A stretch of 64,000 nucleotides of DNA from Trematomus loennbergii (Eukaryota; Chordata; Actinopteri; Perciformes; Nototheniidae), in NCBI GenBank assembly GCA_012861695.1, contig JAAOOA010000166.1, positions 434,001 through 498,000 of the forward strand, in the 5' to 3' direction. Positions within the stretch are counted from its first letter, which is position 1, and each line of letters opens with the position of its first letter. The translations under genes and the position numbers were made by a program. The notes beneath the pieces were generated by a model. The model ran no database searches, was not told the DNA's origin, and saw nothing but the letters and a program-made list of their open reading frames with translations. Shown here in pieces: positions 37,208 through 51,709 of the stretch.

Positions 37208-38490
37208 ACCCACTTCTAACTAAAGAACATTTCCCTCTTCACTACACAACTACTTAATGGCCCAGAACAGTAATCTCCCCCCTTGCCCTATATGTATTGA
37301 GGTGTACAACCTATACAACATGTCATATTACACCAAGTCACTCAACTAAAAACACCCACATTATAGAGCATATACACTTGAAACATAACCCTAAATTACT
37401 ATTTATGATATTTGTATTTGTTGGTTGTAGTCGTATTTCAACTAAAGCAAACTCCTTTTCACACTTTCCTTCGTACATCCAGCAGGTTAATCACCACATT
37501 CTCAAATGAATAGCGGTGGTTTCTACATCTGTCTGTCCACATAAATAAAGCCCCAACGTTTGTTGGACCCATCATTAATGTGTAACTCAGTTTACACTAC
37601 ACTATATCAGTATTACTTATTGGCAGGTGTCTGCAGTTCACCGATCAATAGCGTACTGTAACGTTTCAGCACTCGATTGTATATTTTGCCCACACGCACA
37701 TTGAAATGAATACAACTGGTTATATTTCGTTCCAGCCTTTATCCACCAGATGTCAGTGTTCACCAACAAATGTTTGGAGCAGAAAGAAAATAGTGGCTCT
37801 ATTGTAGTGGAATAAATATGAACACATTTGTCTTTCTAACAGTTCTTTATTTATTTTGTATTTTAAGAAATGAGGTACATCTAGGTACATATATTAATGT
37901 TATCTCTTAGCCAATTAGCAGTTCTTTAATGTGACCATTGTATATTATACCGTTAGGAGTTAGTTTAGTAGCTCTAAAACATACATGGCACAAACTATTA
38001 TACAGCACTATTTCAAGATTAGATAAGCATGTAATAGTAACATCTTGAAGAACATTGTTTAAACTAAACTGTATTTTAGACATCCCACAGTTAGATGCAA
38101 GTGTCTTGCTGCAGTGTCCACTCGAAGTATACACCATTATCGACTATAATGTTCAAACACGAATACTAGTGTGTACACCTGATGTTACTTTAAATATATA
38201 TACCCATAAACGGGTACATATACATATATCTCTGAATAAATCATTATAAACAAGTTTTTAAAGACCAAAATTATATATCAGATTAGTTGTATGGGCTTTT
38301 TCTCAACAAACCACTAGGGCCTGCATTACAACCCAGTGGTAGTAGCAATATGGATCAACATTGTAGGCTTTTATATACTATGTTATCATAATGTGTTACT
38401 TTGTCCCCTTTATAGCATGGGCCAATCAGTTTATGAAGTATATCTACACATGTATTTCGGACGTTCTGCTCTGTAAGTGTGTGATTGTGT
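37208..38490. repeat. H2A 3' flank (direct duplicate of 305-515 plus 2213-2870)
   Basis: Uninterrupted version of the flank that carries a 1.7-kb insertion at the left end of the window. The H3 3' flank begins around 38280. No gene. Confidence 0.75.
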
Positions 38491-38506
38491 GGCTCTTAAA
38501 AGAGCC
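38491..38506 (-). promoter_or_regulatory. Histone mRNA 3' stem-loop (H3, 38 kb)
   Basis: GGCTCTTAAAAGAGCC, 31 nt beyond the H3 stop. The transcript continues ACACAATC rather than ACCCA. Confidence 0.94.
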
Positions 38507-38537
38507 GTTGTGTTTGGTGTTCTGGTCTCAGGTCAGT

Positions 38538-39935
<1,398 letters not shown>

Positions 39936-39951
39936 GGCTCTTAAAAGAGCC
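39936..39951 (-). promoter_or_regulatory. Histone mRNA 3' stem-loop (H1, 40 kb)
   Basis: GGCTCTTAAAAGAGCC, 26 nt beyond the H1 stop. Confidence 0.95.
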
Positions 39952-39977
39952 TTTTGTAGATGAAGTAGATGATCTGT

Positions 39978-40594
39978 TTACTTCTTCGCTGCTTTCCTGG
40001 CTGGTGCCTTCTTCACTGCTTTGGCAGCTGGTTTAACCACCTTCTTCACAGCTTTCTTGGGGGTTGCGGTCTTCTTGGGGGTCGCTGCCTTCTTGGGGGT
40101 CGCTGCCTTCTTGGGGGTCGCTTCTTGGCCACCTTCTTCGGGCTCTTTGTGATCTTCTTCACGGGGGTTTTCTTGGCTGGAGTAGCAGGCTTCTTCGCCT
40201 TCTTGGGTGTTACTGCCTTCTTAGCGGCGGGTTTCTTCGCTGCTGCTGCTGCCGGCTTCTTGGCTTTGACTGCGGGCTTCTTCGCTACCTTCTTGGGCTT
40301 CTCGGCGGGCTTGGCTGCCTTGAAGGAGCCGCTGGCTCCGGATCCCTTGACCTGCACCAGGGCTCCATTCTCCACCAACTTCTTCACGGCGCGTTTCACC
40401 TGGTTGGCGTTGTCGATGCCTTTAACGGCCAGCTCCTTCTTCAGGGCGACATAGGAAATCCCTTTACGCTCCTTGGAGGCGGCGACGGCATTCAGCACGA
40501 GATCAGCTGCGCTTGGGCCCGCCTTCTTCGGCTTTGTGGCTCTCTTCTTCGGAGACTTGGCGGGTGCGGCGGCGACGGGAGCGGATTCTGCCAT
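39978..40594 (-). CDS. Linker histone H1 (non-canonical), frameshift in C-terminal tail
   Basis: Start ATG 40594 ([17 protein letters not shown]), stop TAA 39978-39980. The frame is open through the globular domain and most of the tail to [10 protein letters not shown] short deletion at about 40121 (CGCTTCTTGG where the repeat unit predicts CGCTGCCTTCTTGG) then shifts frame. Without it the tail continues as tandem A-T-P-K-K units from an 18-bp DNA repeat (about 40058-40125) and ends [11 protein letters not shown]. As written the shifted frame runs past the stop region to about 40046 with an Arg/Pro-rich end. The globular domain is the short, divergent type also seen at 8.4 kb. Deletion inside a tandem repeat could be real slippage or an assembly fault. 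Confidence 0.9.
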
Positions 40595-40660
40595 GTTGCT
40601 TTCAAAGTGGATTCTCTGGTCTTGGTGAGACTGATAGAGAAATCCCAGCAAAGAGCGGAA

Positions 40661-40743
40661 CTTAAACACACCATGAGAACCGTAGAGACTCAATCTCAGC
40701 CTGTCTCACAGGAGCAGCAGGCATACTGTGCCACTTTGTGTTT
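40661..40743 (-). promoter_or_regulatory. H1 promoter: AAACACA box and TTTAAG box
   Basis: AAACACA on the gene strand (40743-40737) and TTTAAG (40666-40661), 67 bp before the ATG. The sequence is nearly identical to the 9-kb H1 promoter. Confidence 0.78.
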
Positions 40744-41553
40744 TCTCTTCACGAACAAATGTAATAAAATCACACCTGGAGGGAACCATATATTGTAAAC
40801 TTCACCCTAAACGATAGCGAACGAGTTTATGTTCTTGTAAAAGGGAAATAAACCATTATATTTGTATATTATTACTGGGAAGACCTGAACCTTCCCAAAC
40901 TACTGCCGTGTGAGTCGCTAATCTGTGACTTTCCTCTCTAAATGTCTTCCTAAATACTTTAAAATACTTTGTAATCTCATTCAACCTAGATATATGTTGA
41001 GAGTATATGTTTGTTTATAGATTTAAGGTAAAACACATTAATAGTTTTGATTGAATCTGTATGAAACAGAGGTTCATTTGTACTCTGCAAACACACTCAA
41101 AAGAGGCTTAGGTATGTGCTCCTGCTCTGATGGAGAGTCAGTGCGTTTTGTTTATTTCTGCTTTAGAAATTTCGAAATGTAAGATTATGTACAAGTATTT
41201 CTTACACATTCAAGTGAATGCACATACAACTCATGTTTATTTATACAACTTATTCTTTACTTTGAACTTTTCTTGTGCAGTAAACCATGTAAGCCTGTTG
41301 CATTGTTTTTGAAATATATATTGTGTCTTATACATCATTGATTGTTTATCGCTTTAATAATCCTCACACTTGTATAATCACAATATTATAATTACTGTTT
41401 GCTTTCATGTTTATATTGTATTATAATTGGAGCTGGCTCTGAAAAAGTGGTTAATCAATGCTTTAATCTTTAGATTTTCACCACGATGATACTAAAATAT
41501 TATTATTTAATCACTTAATTTGCTCACAGTTAAAAAATCTGAAAAATGTTTAA
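40744..41553. other. H1 5' flank and AT-rich DNA, gene-free
   Basis: The first ~250 bp resemble the flank of the 8-kb H1 (AACACACTCAAAAGAG at about 41089). No gene. Confidence 0.5.
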
Positions 41554-42224
41554 CCTGTTGAGCCCTGAGCCTGTTTTTCAGGTCTCAGGCTCGAAAATGA
41601 CATTCCCAGAACAAATGACCCTATCTTCCCTTCTAAACGGGTTAAATTAATAATCTTTATCTCTCGCTCTGACATCTGGAAACGGAAAAGCAGGTTTATT
41701 GCTTATGGATTATCAGAAATCATTAACTTCAGCAGCGTTTTTATCGTTTTAATGCCATTGTAGACCACTTTTGACCAGACAACGACACAGGTAAGCCATG
41801 TTAGCGTTTTTAGCTACCTAGCGCCACATGTTTTGATGTCTGTTTTTGTTTACAAAGTCGCGAGTTCTTATCATAGAGTGATAATGTATGCACCTGCATA
41901 ATGTATGTACCCATCGATTCTGTGTCATCTCACGATGCGAATCGATGTGTTGGATGTGCAGAAAAGATACATAATAAGGTTTTATGAGTGAGTTTCGGTG
42001 CAGTAATCTGTTATCATTTTTCGCTCGTTGCTAATTCAGAGGCTCAGCGTTAGCATTGTGGGGTTTTTTTTGAAAAAAAAAAAAAATGATCAGTTAGATT
42101 AGTTTCTTCCCGTTACATGGATATAAAACATTCATAGTTTATTAAATGAACATGCCCTCAGACACTGTTTCCTGCAAGATGTTGCGGGAGTGCCCCGGGA
42201 CCGGGGTCTCTCGGGCTTAACAGG
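41554..42224. mobile_element. 671-bp element with TTAA target duplication (piggyBac-like MITE)
   Basis: CCTGTTGAGCCC at 41554 faces GGGCTTAACAGG ending at 42224. TTAA lies outside both ends (41550-41553, 42225-42228). Interior is non-coding. A diverged inverted piece (TTCTGGGAATGTCATTTTTG) occurs at about 49480. Confidence 0.85.
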
Positions 42225-42228
42225 TTAA

Positions 42229-42722
42229 AGATTGTTCTGTAGTTGGTTACAGAGAAGTGATTTGATACATAAATCCTGTCTATACGGGTTTTAGTTGTTT
42301 TGTCATATCTCGTGAAATCCATTCCAAAGGGATTCAGTGAGCGACAGACATCGATTAGGCCTGCATCGCTGCAGATTTCTTTCAACAGTTTTCCTTCCGC
42401 TCTCAGTTTAAAAACAGCTGTAGTACACTTATCTATGTCTTCTGTTACTGTATTAAAATCCCCACCTAATATAATGTAATAACCCACTGTTAATAGTTCT
42501 CTAAGTTTTCTGAATAATTCTAACTTATTTTTTGCCTCAGGAGCAGTATAAATATTAATAAGTCGATATTTTTCATTTTTATAAAACAATCCACCATAAG
42601 CAGCCTTCCTGGGATTATGTCCCTTCTTCTAATAATAGTTATGTATTTTTCTTTGAAGAAAATGCCAACTCCGTCAGCTCTATTCTCTCCGATGGATATA
42701 ATACTTTTGCCTTTATGCCACC
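42229..42722 (-). mobile_element. Tx1/L1-like LINE endonuclease fragment (continues beyond the hAT insertion)
   Basis: The minus strand encodes Y-R-L-I-N-I-Y-T-A-P, then I-I-L-G-G-D-F-N-T-V, then T-K-T-R-I-D-R-I-Y-V-S (catalytic Asp of the AP-endonuclease fold, R-I-D motif). Matches and extends the 36.4-36.8-kb LINE. Its 5' continuation lies across the inserted hAT at 43912 to about 43930. Truncated at both ends. Confidence 0.85.
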
Positions 42723-42730
42723 GTTTACAC

Positions 42731-43903
42731 TAGTGTTAATTTCGTTGACTAAAACTATGACGAAATATGTTCGTCAACGACCTTTTTTTCCATGACGAAA
42801 ACGAGACTATGACGAGACGGACCCGACGGCAGTAAACAATAACTGTAACGAAATAATCATGCAATATCGTTGACGAAAAGTGACGAGACGAAAATGTAGT
42901 TTACTAAATAAAAACTATGCCAAAATCTCTCTTTACTTTCGTTGACGAAAAATGAGGAGACGAAATATTATCAAAGATAACGTTACATCCCTGATAGTCA
43001 GTTTTTCTCCCAGCAGTTCCATTTCCGGTGCTGCGGCTGGGCAGCAGCTGTGTGTCTGTGCCGCACGCGGCGGTACATTTGAAATACACCGGCAGCGGCA
43101 CACTGTGAACTGTCAGAGACTCGGGTCTAACTCATGGTCTAACTAACCTTATTTAACAGAAAATAAAAAGGCAACAACAGGGATTGGGAGCAGGGTCGCG
43201 TTAACCGAATACCCCCCCGTCAGCGCGAGTGAGTGATACATTGTGCACTCGACGGGTAATAATGGATTATGACGGAAATGTTACGATCTTGTCTGTCAAA
43301 ATTACTGACAACGAAAAAGTATAAAGCCACCACTGCTTGGGAAAAAGAGACGATGTGATATTTGGGCCCATTTTCGCTACAATGAGGCTGAGAAAAAAAG
43401 CGAATGCATTGTTTTTATCAGAAGGGAATGTGGCAATAACACAGCTGGTAAAAACACCACAAACCTGACCACTCTCTGCAAAGCTGCTTTCTTAATCATT
43501 CAACCTGTGTTTTTCATCAAATAAGGACAAGATATCATCTTATTGTGAAATAAGTTTGACTAAAATGACAACGTTATTGGTTTTGGCTAGACTAGTTAGA
43601 CTGAAATGTTCTATATAATCTGATGACTAAAAAGACTCAACAGTTTTCATTGACTAAAATAATTAGTTTCTTTGACTAAAAAGACTAAAATGCTAAGACT
43701 TTTAGTCGACTAAATCTTGACTAAAATAGTTACTGTTTTAGTCAACTAAAATAAGACTAAAATGCTCAGACTTTTAGTCGACTAAAACTTGACTAAATAA
43801 AAACAGGATGAAGGTGACTAAATATGACTAAAACGAAAAAGGAAATTTAACACAGGACTATGACTAAAACTAAATTAAAAAATAGCTGACGAAATTAACA
43901 CTA
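42731..43903. mobile_element. 1173-bp hAT-type element inside a LINE, 8-bp target duplication
   Basis: TAGTGTTAATTTCGT at 42731 and ACGAAATTAACACTA ending at 43903 are inverted ends. GTTTACAC is duplicated at 42723-42730 and 43904-43911; 8 bp is the hAT hallmark. LINE sequence joins across one copy of the duplication. Subterminal regions are dense in GACGAAA / GACTAAAA repeats (for example 43560-43860). No transposase is coded. Confidence 0.93.
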
Positions 43904-44004
43904 GTTTACACACATCATCAACATTACTTTTACATGTTGTCATCCAATCTATTTTGATTCTAAAAAAAACTCGTTAAGCATGCTCCGTCCTGCTCAGAAG
44001 ACAA

Positions 44005-44057
44005 CCAATCCCGTGCGAGCAACAGCACAGTGAAATTTGCATCTGGTGAATATAAAA
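44005..44057 (+). promoter_or_regulatory. H2B promoter: CCAAT, octamer, TATA
   Basis: CCAAT 44005-44009, ATTTGCAT 44035-44042, TATAAAA 44051-44057, 32 bp before the ATG. Same order and GTGCGAGCAACAGCAC linker as the other H2B genes. Confidence 0.85.
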
Positions 44058-44088
44058 AGACCGCTCTGTCACACCTCACTCATTAATC

Positions 44089-44466
<378 letters not shown>

Positions 44467-44493
44467 ACCCAAACCCGACACACTGCAAACAAC

Positions 44494-44509
44494 GGCTCTT
44501 TTAAGAGCC
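44494..44509 (+). promoter_or_regulatory. Histone mRNA 3' stem-loop (H2B, 44 kb)
   Basis: GGCTCTTTTAAGAGCC then ACCCAACCC, 27 nt after the stop; CCAAAGAGTTCA downstream is a candidate U7 element. Confidence 0.95.
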
Positions 44510-45500
44510 ACCCAACCCATCCAAAGAGTTCATCCTGTTATACTCTAACTACTCTACCAGAAATCTAAATAACTTATTACACTAATGTACAAATGTTATT
44601 TATACAGAATGCTTGGTAAAGCAAGATAAACCATGATTTTATATCGTTCATTCTTCTCTATACTTGTTTATCATTTCACAATATGAAGGAATATGGTGGT
44701 GGTTATTTTACTGCAATCCTGAGAGAAAATGCTAAATGGTAATCTTATCTTGCAAATCTTTAGAGGGGACAAACATTTATTATTAAATGTTGTCCCTCTG
44801 CCACCAGAAACTCAAATGTGCTGTAACAACAATCCAAATGATGTTTCTTGCTGACACTTAAAGCCTCCCTTGAATTATTGATACCGGTAATACAAAGTTA
44901 TGGGGTTTAATAAGAGAAGAGAATAATTTCACCAATCAGTAATGTCAAAAACACAAACTTTGCAAATGCTTGTGAAATAAATAAACCATATTACAACATT
45001 CATATGGGCACATACATTTAATATGAACAAGTATGCTATATACCTACATCTTTAACACAAATAAACTCAAATACTTTTATAAGGTGATCTAATTTTACTG
45101 CAGAAGATCATGATTCATTTGCTAATAGGTATTCATTTTACGTCTTACACTCACACTAAAAGCTGGTGCCATTTAAAGACTGTTTCTGCACACTAACTTA
45201 TTAATGAATTCATTCGTTTGGGTTGTAACGGATGTTAATTCTCATATTTAACTTTTGGGCAAATGTTTAGTGTTGACTAAATTATTCCTTTATTTCAGGG
45301 CGAGTTTTTCACTACAAATTAAATCATAGTTATACATTAGAAAATGACAGGGTTAGGGTTATATTATATTTAATCATATTTATTTTCCCTAAACTAAACA
45401 AAAGTTCATTTTGAGGAGCCCCTGGATCATCCCCTGTGGAGGAGTGGTTTACATTGTCCAATAGTAAAGCAGCTACAGTGCGCGTGTCTCCCGGCCTGCA
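44510..45500. other. Spacer between H2B and H3, gene-free
   Basis: AT-rich, no gene or known repeat recognised. Confidence 0.5.
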
Positions 45501-45539
45501 CCAATCAGCGCTGCCCTGCTCCGGCAGCTCCTTTATAAA
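45501..45539 (+). promoter_or_regulatory. H3 promoter: CCAAT and TATA
   Basis: CCAAT 45501-45505 and TATAAA 45534-45539, 58 bp before the ATG. Confidence 0.8.
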
Positions 45540-45596
45540 CCCGCTACTCTCAGTACACAGCACTCCTTCTCTCGCTGTGAACACTGAGAAACTACA

Positions 45597-46012
<416 letters not shown>

Positions 46013-46037
46013 TGAGACCAGGACACCCAAACACAAC

Positions 46038-46053
46038 GGCTCTTTTAAGAGCC
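46038..46053 (+). promoter_or_regulatory. Histone mRNA 3' stem-loop (H3, 45.6 kb)
   Basis: GGCTCTTTTAAGAGCC then CCTACAC instead of ACCCA, 32 nt after the stop; TTTCAAAGAGTT downstream. Confidence 0.93.
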
Positions 46054-47619
46054 CCTACACTTTCAAAGAGTTACAATCCTACTCATTATGATGATCACAC
46101 TGGTTCATATTATTTTGTGTTTACTGTACCGTGATGAATGAAACAAGAAACGAAATTATTCAGGTTTTACTGAAGGTACAAAGACATTAATATGTGACTA
46201 ACAGGTCAGTGTAAACTCCAGCTTATGTCAATTATGGATCATTCAAACTATTTAAATACAAATATGTGATAAAGTTCTAAAACCCAAGAGCCACCAGGAA
46301 TACTACATTCCTTAATATATTTGGGTGAAGGTTGTTTTTAAGTTTACTAAAGGTTACCGTTACAACTGTTTCACTTGAGACTGAGAACAGGTGAGTAATA
46401 ATAACAGATTTTTTTTGTAACCGCTCTTACAGGTGCTCAAAGTCGCTTTACAGAGATGGTGAAAGAATTAAATTAAATTAAATTGTCAAATTAAAACCAA
46501 GCAATATAACAACAGCCACACATTAAAAGCCAGATTGAAGAGGTGAGTTTTTGAAGGTGGTGAGGTCATTATTGAGTTTTTTACTCTGTCAGTAAATTAT
46601 CCAAATGAAATGTTTTTCATAATTTTAGTCAACCCTAAACAAATTAATTGTACCTTTTTAATAATGACCGTACATGGTCGCCAAAGTTAGATTCGCTTCA
46701 GAAAATCAAATCTGTTATGAGAAAAAAAAAATTGTTTATAGATGGGAACTTGCCATCCTACTGAAAAACAGTCGGATAGAGATTTAAAGGCATAGTTGTA
46801 GTTTAGTCCAACGTTTCATTTGATTGGTTTATCCTTATTAACTCATATATTATTATTTTAAATGTAATCAAGCCAAGAACCTTTAATTTAACAATTTACA
46901 ACTGAACATTGAATATAAACTTTAATTAATGTAAAGGTATAAACAGTTCTAAAATAATAAAAGGCCATGATATAGTTTGTTACTATACCAATAACACCAA
47001 AAAGTTCATATTGTGATTAAGGCAAAGTGACCAAATGGATAATTATGGATTACTTTACTGTATTTTGCTTTAGTTAAATTGATCTCCCACCAAGATGTTT
47101 GATGCATCAGTAAAATAAGAAAGCACGTTTTAGATTCATTTCACAACAGAGTCAACTATTTCCCTAAAGAATATGACATCAATCTCATAATGGAACAATT
47201 GTTATGATGAAGAATATGCTTAAGACTTCCTGATAATAAAAAATGTACAAAACACATGTAAGTATTATTGGTGATTTCTATCATATTGTATTACCTTGAA
47301 ACATAACTTGTTCACAGATATGATAAGTTTGTATTAAAACTGTGGGTATAAAGAGGTGTATTTTGTTATTATTAATATAAACTTTAGACTATTTAAATTA
47401 CACCATGTTCGTTTCAGTTTTTTTCAAAAATAGTTCAGATATATTTAGACTTTATAGACACCTATTGACAATACACATTTATTTTATTAAATATCGTCAA
47501 AGAAATTGAAAATGACAAACAGCTTTGGGGTACATCAGAAGACCTTTATTTGTCCCAGACAGCAAAGTTACATAATACACAATACAGCACTACAATTTTA
47601 AAATAAAACATGAATACAT
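46054..47619. other. AT-rich gene-free spacer
   Basis: No gene recognised. Near 47530 AAGACCTTTATTTGTCCC resembles an inverted LINE tail. Confidence 0.45.
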
Positions 47620-48150
47620 TCAGGGGGATATAAATATGAGGAGAATGTCCACCCTCAGACAGTCCTCTGTGCCTGGAGCCATCAGGCTGAACAGCCAGGG
47701 GCCAAACCTGTAACCCAGTAACAGTAACTTTACTGTTTGTACAAAGACCTGCACACTTACATGTAAATATATCTAACAATCCGAACCCAAATATCTATTT
47801 ATCTTAACAGTTACTATATAATTTTATTTGTGTATCATTTTTTATCCTTGTGAATCTGTACTGTCCTGTGTTTCACTCTCACTCTGTTTCTGCTTTAATA
47901 TCCACATTACATTACATGTCATTTGTTAGATGCTTTTATCCAAAGCGACTTACATACATTCAGTACTGTGGACATTCCCCACAGGATCAATTTGGGGTGA
48001 AGTGTCTTGCCCAGGGACACAACGACATGCTGACTGCAGTGGGACTCGAACCTGCTATCCCCTGTTTGAAGTCCAGCACTCTACCACTTAGCCACAGCCA
48101 CAGCCACCCACAACAGGGATGAATAAAGGTCCATCTTATCCTACCTTATT
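47620..48150 (+). mobile_element. LINE 3' remnant (CR1/Rex1-like C-terminus and UTR) with a SINE inside
   Basis: The plus strand at about 47646 reads M-S-T-L-R-Q-S-S-V-P-G-A-I-R-L-N-S-Q-G, the kind of C-terminus seen in fish CR1/Rex1 LINEs. AT-rich UTR follows, and after the SINE the tail AATAAAGGTCCATCTTATCC. Confidence 0.55.
47902..48100 (-). mobile_element. tRNA-derived SINE
   Basis: The minus strand has an A box (TGGCTAAGTGGTAG, 48094-48081) and B box (GGTTCGAGTCC, 48052-48042) 28 bp apart, a tRNA-like head. It is followed by a body ending in ..AAGTCGCTTTGG and TGACATGTAATGTAATGT at 47902. The head of the same repeat without the tRNA part occurs at 7791 and 32620. Polymerase III promoter boxes look intact. 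Confidence 0.75.
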
Positions 48151-50275
48151 TATGAAATAAGTGTAACATGTAGAAGGAAGTGTGGCAGATAACAAGTAAA
48201 TATAGAGTTAGATACAGATTCTTGTACCAGCAAAAGATGGAATAACTAAGAAGCAGGCAGTATCAGTAATATCTCAACGAGGAATGTATCGCACAACAAT
48301 GTGGAAAGAGATTTTAATGAGGTAACAAATAAATTAAACAAGAATTAATCAGAACTAAACAGTTTCATAACATCCTGCTCTTACATGTCGAAGTAGTACT
48401 AATAAGTGATATTATATATAATTATATAACACTCAGTCTGGGACATCCTTATCCACCTTTTCATGATAATGTAAACACTTGAAGGAACATGTTTACTGCA
48501 TAGCATTTACTTCTAGTTTATCAGCTGTGGCTGATGGGCCATTAGGTGTGTAAACACACAGCTGATCACCTGAGAGCTGCCGTTTCATTCAGACTGTTTA
48601 AAAAAAACAACGGTCTGATTTGAACAAACTCAATGTGTGAATGTTATAGCAGTAATATTAGACACTAATAATACAGTAAACTATTAACACTGTACATATT
48701 ATTGTTTGCCCGTGGGATTAGGATTATCGGTAGTGAGAGCCGTGCTGCATTCTCCTCCGGTCGGATGTGATGATATAAAAAACAACCGATTATTTTTGCA
48801 GTTGTAAACTCATGTGGATTAAACTACATGTATTAGTGCATTCATGTCAATTCGGCGAACATATGATACATTAAATGATCATGAGGATGATGATTAAAAA
48901 TGGTTTGTATGAGCCGGTCTGCATTTCCTGACAAAAAAACATAGCGATGGTTTTGTATTTACGCCAACGTGGATTAAACAAGATTATTTTGTTAAATAAA
49001 AACATGGTGATGTTTTGTAAATGATTACATGTCTCTTATTTAGCACAGAATATGATCCTATCCGTGACATATGGATCTTAACCCGGGCCAGAGAAATGGT
49101 AAAAAAACGCCCATTTCCACCAAAATCACCCCAGAGGTGGAGTTTTTTTTGCTAAACCTCTCAAAAAAAAGGTCAAATGTCACTTGTTTTGCATCAATCT
49201 TGATACAGGTACTTATTATATGTTGTATTTTGGATTCCTAAAGCTTTTAGTCTACCTTACCATCATCCAAGGGTAGTTTTTCACTATAAGTAGAAAAATA
49301 ATTTTTGGACAGACACTATAATTTACAGTTTTTTTACTATGTTCAATCTGAATTTTCTTTAAAATAAAAAACATCTATATTGATTCTGATTTTTTACATC
49401 CAACTCACAGGTTTATCATTACTTTGAGAAAAAAGATTATTAATTTAACCCTTTTAAAAGGGAAGATATGGTCATTTGTTCTGGGAATGTCATTTTTGAA
49501 CCTGAGACCTGAAAACAGGCTTGGTGTAGAACAAGTTTAAATGATGTATTATTGGTTGTGATTATATTCTAAATATGTTTGGATTATTTAAAAGTATACA
49601 GCTCCCTTTCATTTGAGTGTTGAGAGCTGTATCCATAAATGCATGTTGTGCTCAAAGTGCACCAGATTGATGCATTTAACTTCAACATTTAAAAAAAAAA
49701 ATCTTCCCGGGGACCCCCCTAGAGGAGGTGAGGTCCACCCCCAAATAAAGCAGGTTAAAATAATTAAATTGCATACATGTTCTTTTAGTAAACACTGAAA
49801 ACAGGTCCCACAGACCCAAACAGCACACAAAGGTTAAAGGTAAGCATATAATGTTTACTGAAACAAATACCAATAACTGTTTTGCATTGTTTTCTTATGC
49901 CCAATTACTTCATACTGTCTTCGTCTTTTTCGTCCTGCATTTATTGTGCCCCCCTTTGAAAATAACTGGCCCCAGCATGCCCCCCAGTCAAATTGGTCTA
50001 GAACCGCCACTGCTGTACTTCACTTTAATATGTATGCTGAAAAGCGTATATTACAGCACGATTTTTTGTTGACTAGATTTGAGTGCTTGAAAATGTTGGG
50101 TCGCGATTTATTGACAAAGTAAAAGTGGGTCTGAGGCCTGACCAGTTTAGAACATATCATTGTTTTGTATATCTTGGATGTCGGATAAACAGCATTGTCC
50201 AATAGTTGACATTTATGTCAAGTATCCTAGCAAGTTTACAAAATCGAAAGGAAAGACTCTTTAAGTAATTTGGGT
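48151..50275. other. Spacer, gene-free; piggyBac-like fragment at 49430-49540
   Basis: AT-rich. About 49440-49530 is a diverged inverted piece of the 41.6-kb TTAA element (TCATTTGTTCTGGGAATGTC). GACCCCCCTAGAGGAGGTGA at 49711 resembles a transposon end. No gene recognised. Confidence 0.5.
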
Positions 50276-50291
50276 GGCTCTTAAAAGAGCC
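50276..50291 (-). promoter_or_regulatory. Histone mRNA 3' stem-loop (H4, 50 kb)
   Basis: GGCTCTTAAAAGAGCC, 33 nt beyond the H4 stop. Confidence 0.95.
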
Positions 50292-50324
50292 GTTGTTTTT
50301 CCAGGTATGTCAGGGTGTAGATGT

Positions 50325-50646
<322 letters not shown>

Positions 50647-50694
50647 TTATGTCGGCTCGTACAGAATGAATGGATAGAAGCAGAATGACCGGCA

Positions 50695-50717
50695 GTATTT
50701 AATATTCACTGCGGACC
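50695..50717 (-). promoter_or_regulatory. H4 promoter: GGTCCG and TATTAAATA
   Basis: Gene-strand GGTCCG (50717-50712) and ATATTAAATA (about 50705-50696), one A shorter than in the other two H4 promoters. Confidence 0.7.
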
Positions 50718-51709
50718 TAAGAGAAGACGGAGAGCAGGAAGCTGCTGGGCGGGGCCAACGCTGCAGCTTCCACATGATCTTTCAAAACATTTTCTCTCCT
50801 TCTAATATTGTTTATATAATTCAGTCAGGCTTTATACTAAGCGTTTGATGATTAAACGTTTGATAATATGTAATAAAACCCTCACATGCTTAATAACATT
50901 TATAATTTAAATGACCCTTTCTGAGATTAACATTACATTTAAAGTTGATCAAAGTATTCAAAAATACTCTTTATAGGGACATTCATTCTGTTTCTGATGA
51001 GTCAAGACATACATTTGTATACATAACACATGTCAACAATTCGACATAAAAGTAAGAATTAGAATAGAAACACCTGCATCTATACACTGTATTTAGGTTT
51101 GGTTGTGTGGCCATCAAGAAATGTACCAAATAGTTAATGTAATATAAATATAAAGTAACAGACAAATAACCATGGACTTCTTCAATTTATAACATATTTC
51201 AGCTCTCACAAAATGTTATAAGTCTGGTCATTAAGCTTTTCATTTACACATTTAAAAGATACTTTTGTAGAGAAATTATTTATTAGAAAATGGTATTGCC
51301 TTATGGAACATTTTTGACCGATTGTATTTTTTTAAATAAAATAAAACAATATAACTACTGTTTAGCTCTGGATAATTATATGCTATCGTATCGAGTCTTT
51401 AGCAGGGTTTAGATAGAACAATTGAGAAGGGTCAAACTCCTTTTCTGAGAGTATGATTACGATTCAAAAAGTGTTTATTTATCCGGTTTATACTTCTGAC
51501 AGAAGCATAAAAACAAAACATATTCATGATTTGTGTCACTTATGAGATTGAAAAATAAGTCGATTTCATTAATCATATAGGGACATGCCTCGAAAGGAAA
51601 TGTTTGGAATAGGTGTTCAGATGCAGTGGGTGCAGAGCCTTTGTGTTGTTGATATATCATAAGAGGTAGATTCACAGTCTACAGTGGAGCCAAATGAAAA
51701 CAGGGCATA
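50718..51709. repeat. H4 5' flank (inverted match to 25.74-26.10 kb), then unassigned
   Basis: 50790-51120 mirrors 25740-26100. 51130-51709 has no gene or repeat that I recognise. Confidence 0.65.

Noticed and set aside
48033..48096. A tRNA gene on the minus strand
   Set aside because: A and B boxes are present, but no full cloverleaf or acceptor stem is apparent and the body continues into a known fish repeat; called a SINE.
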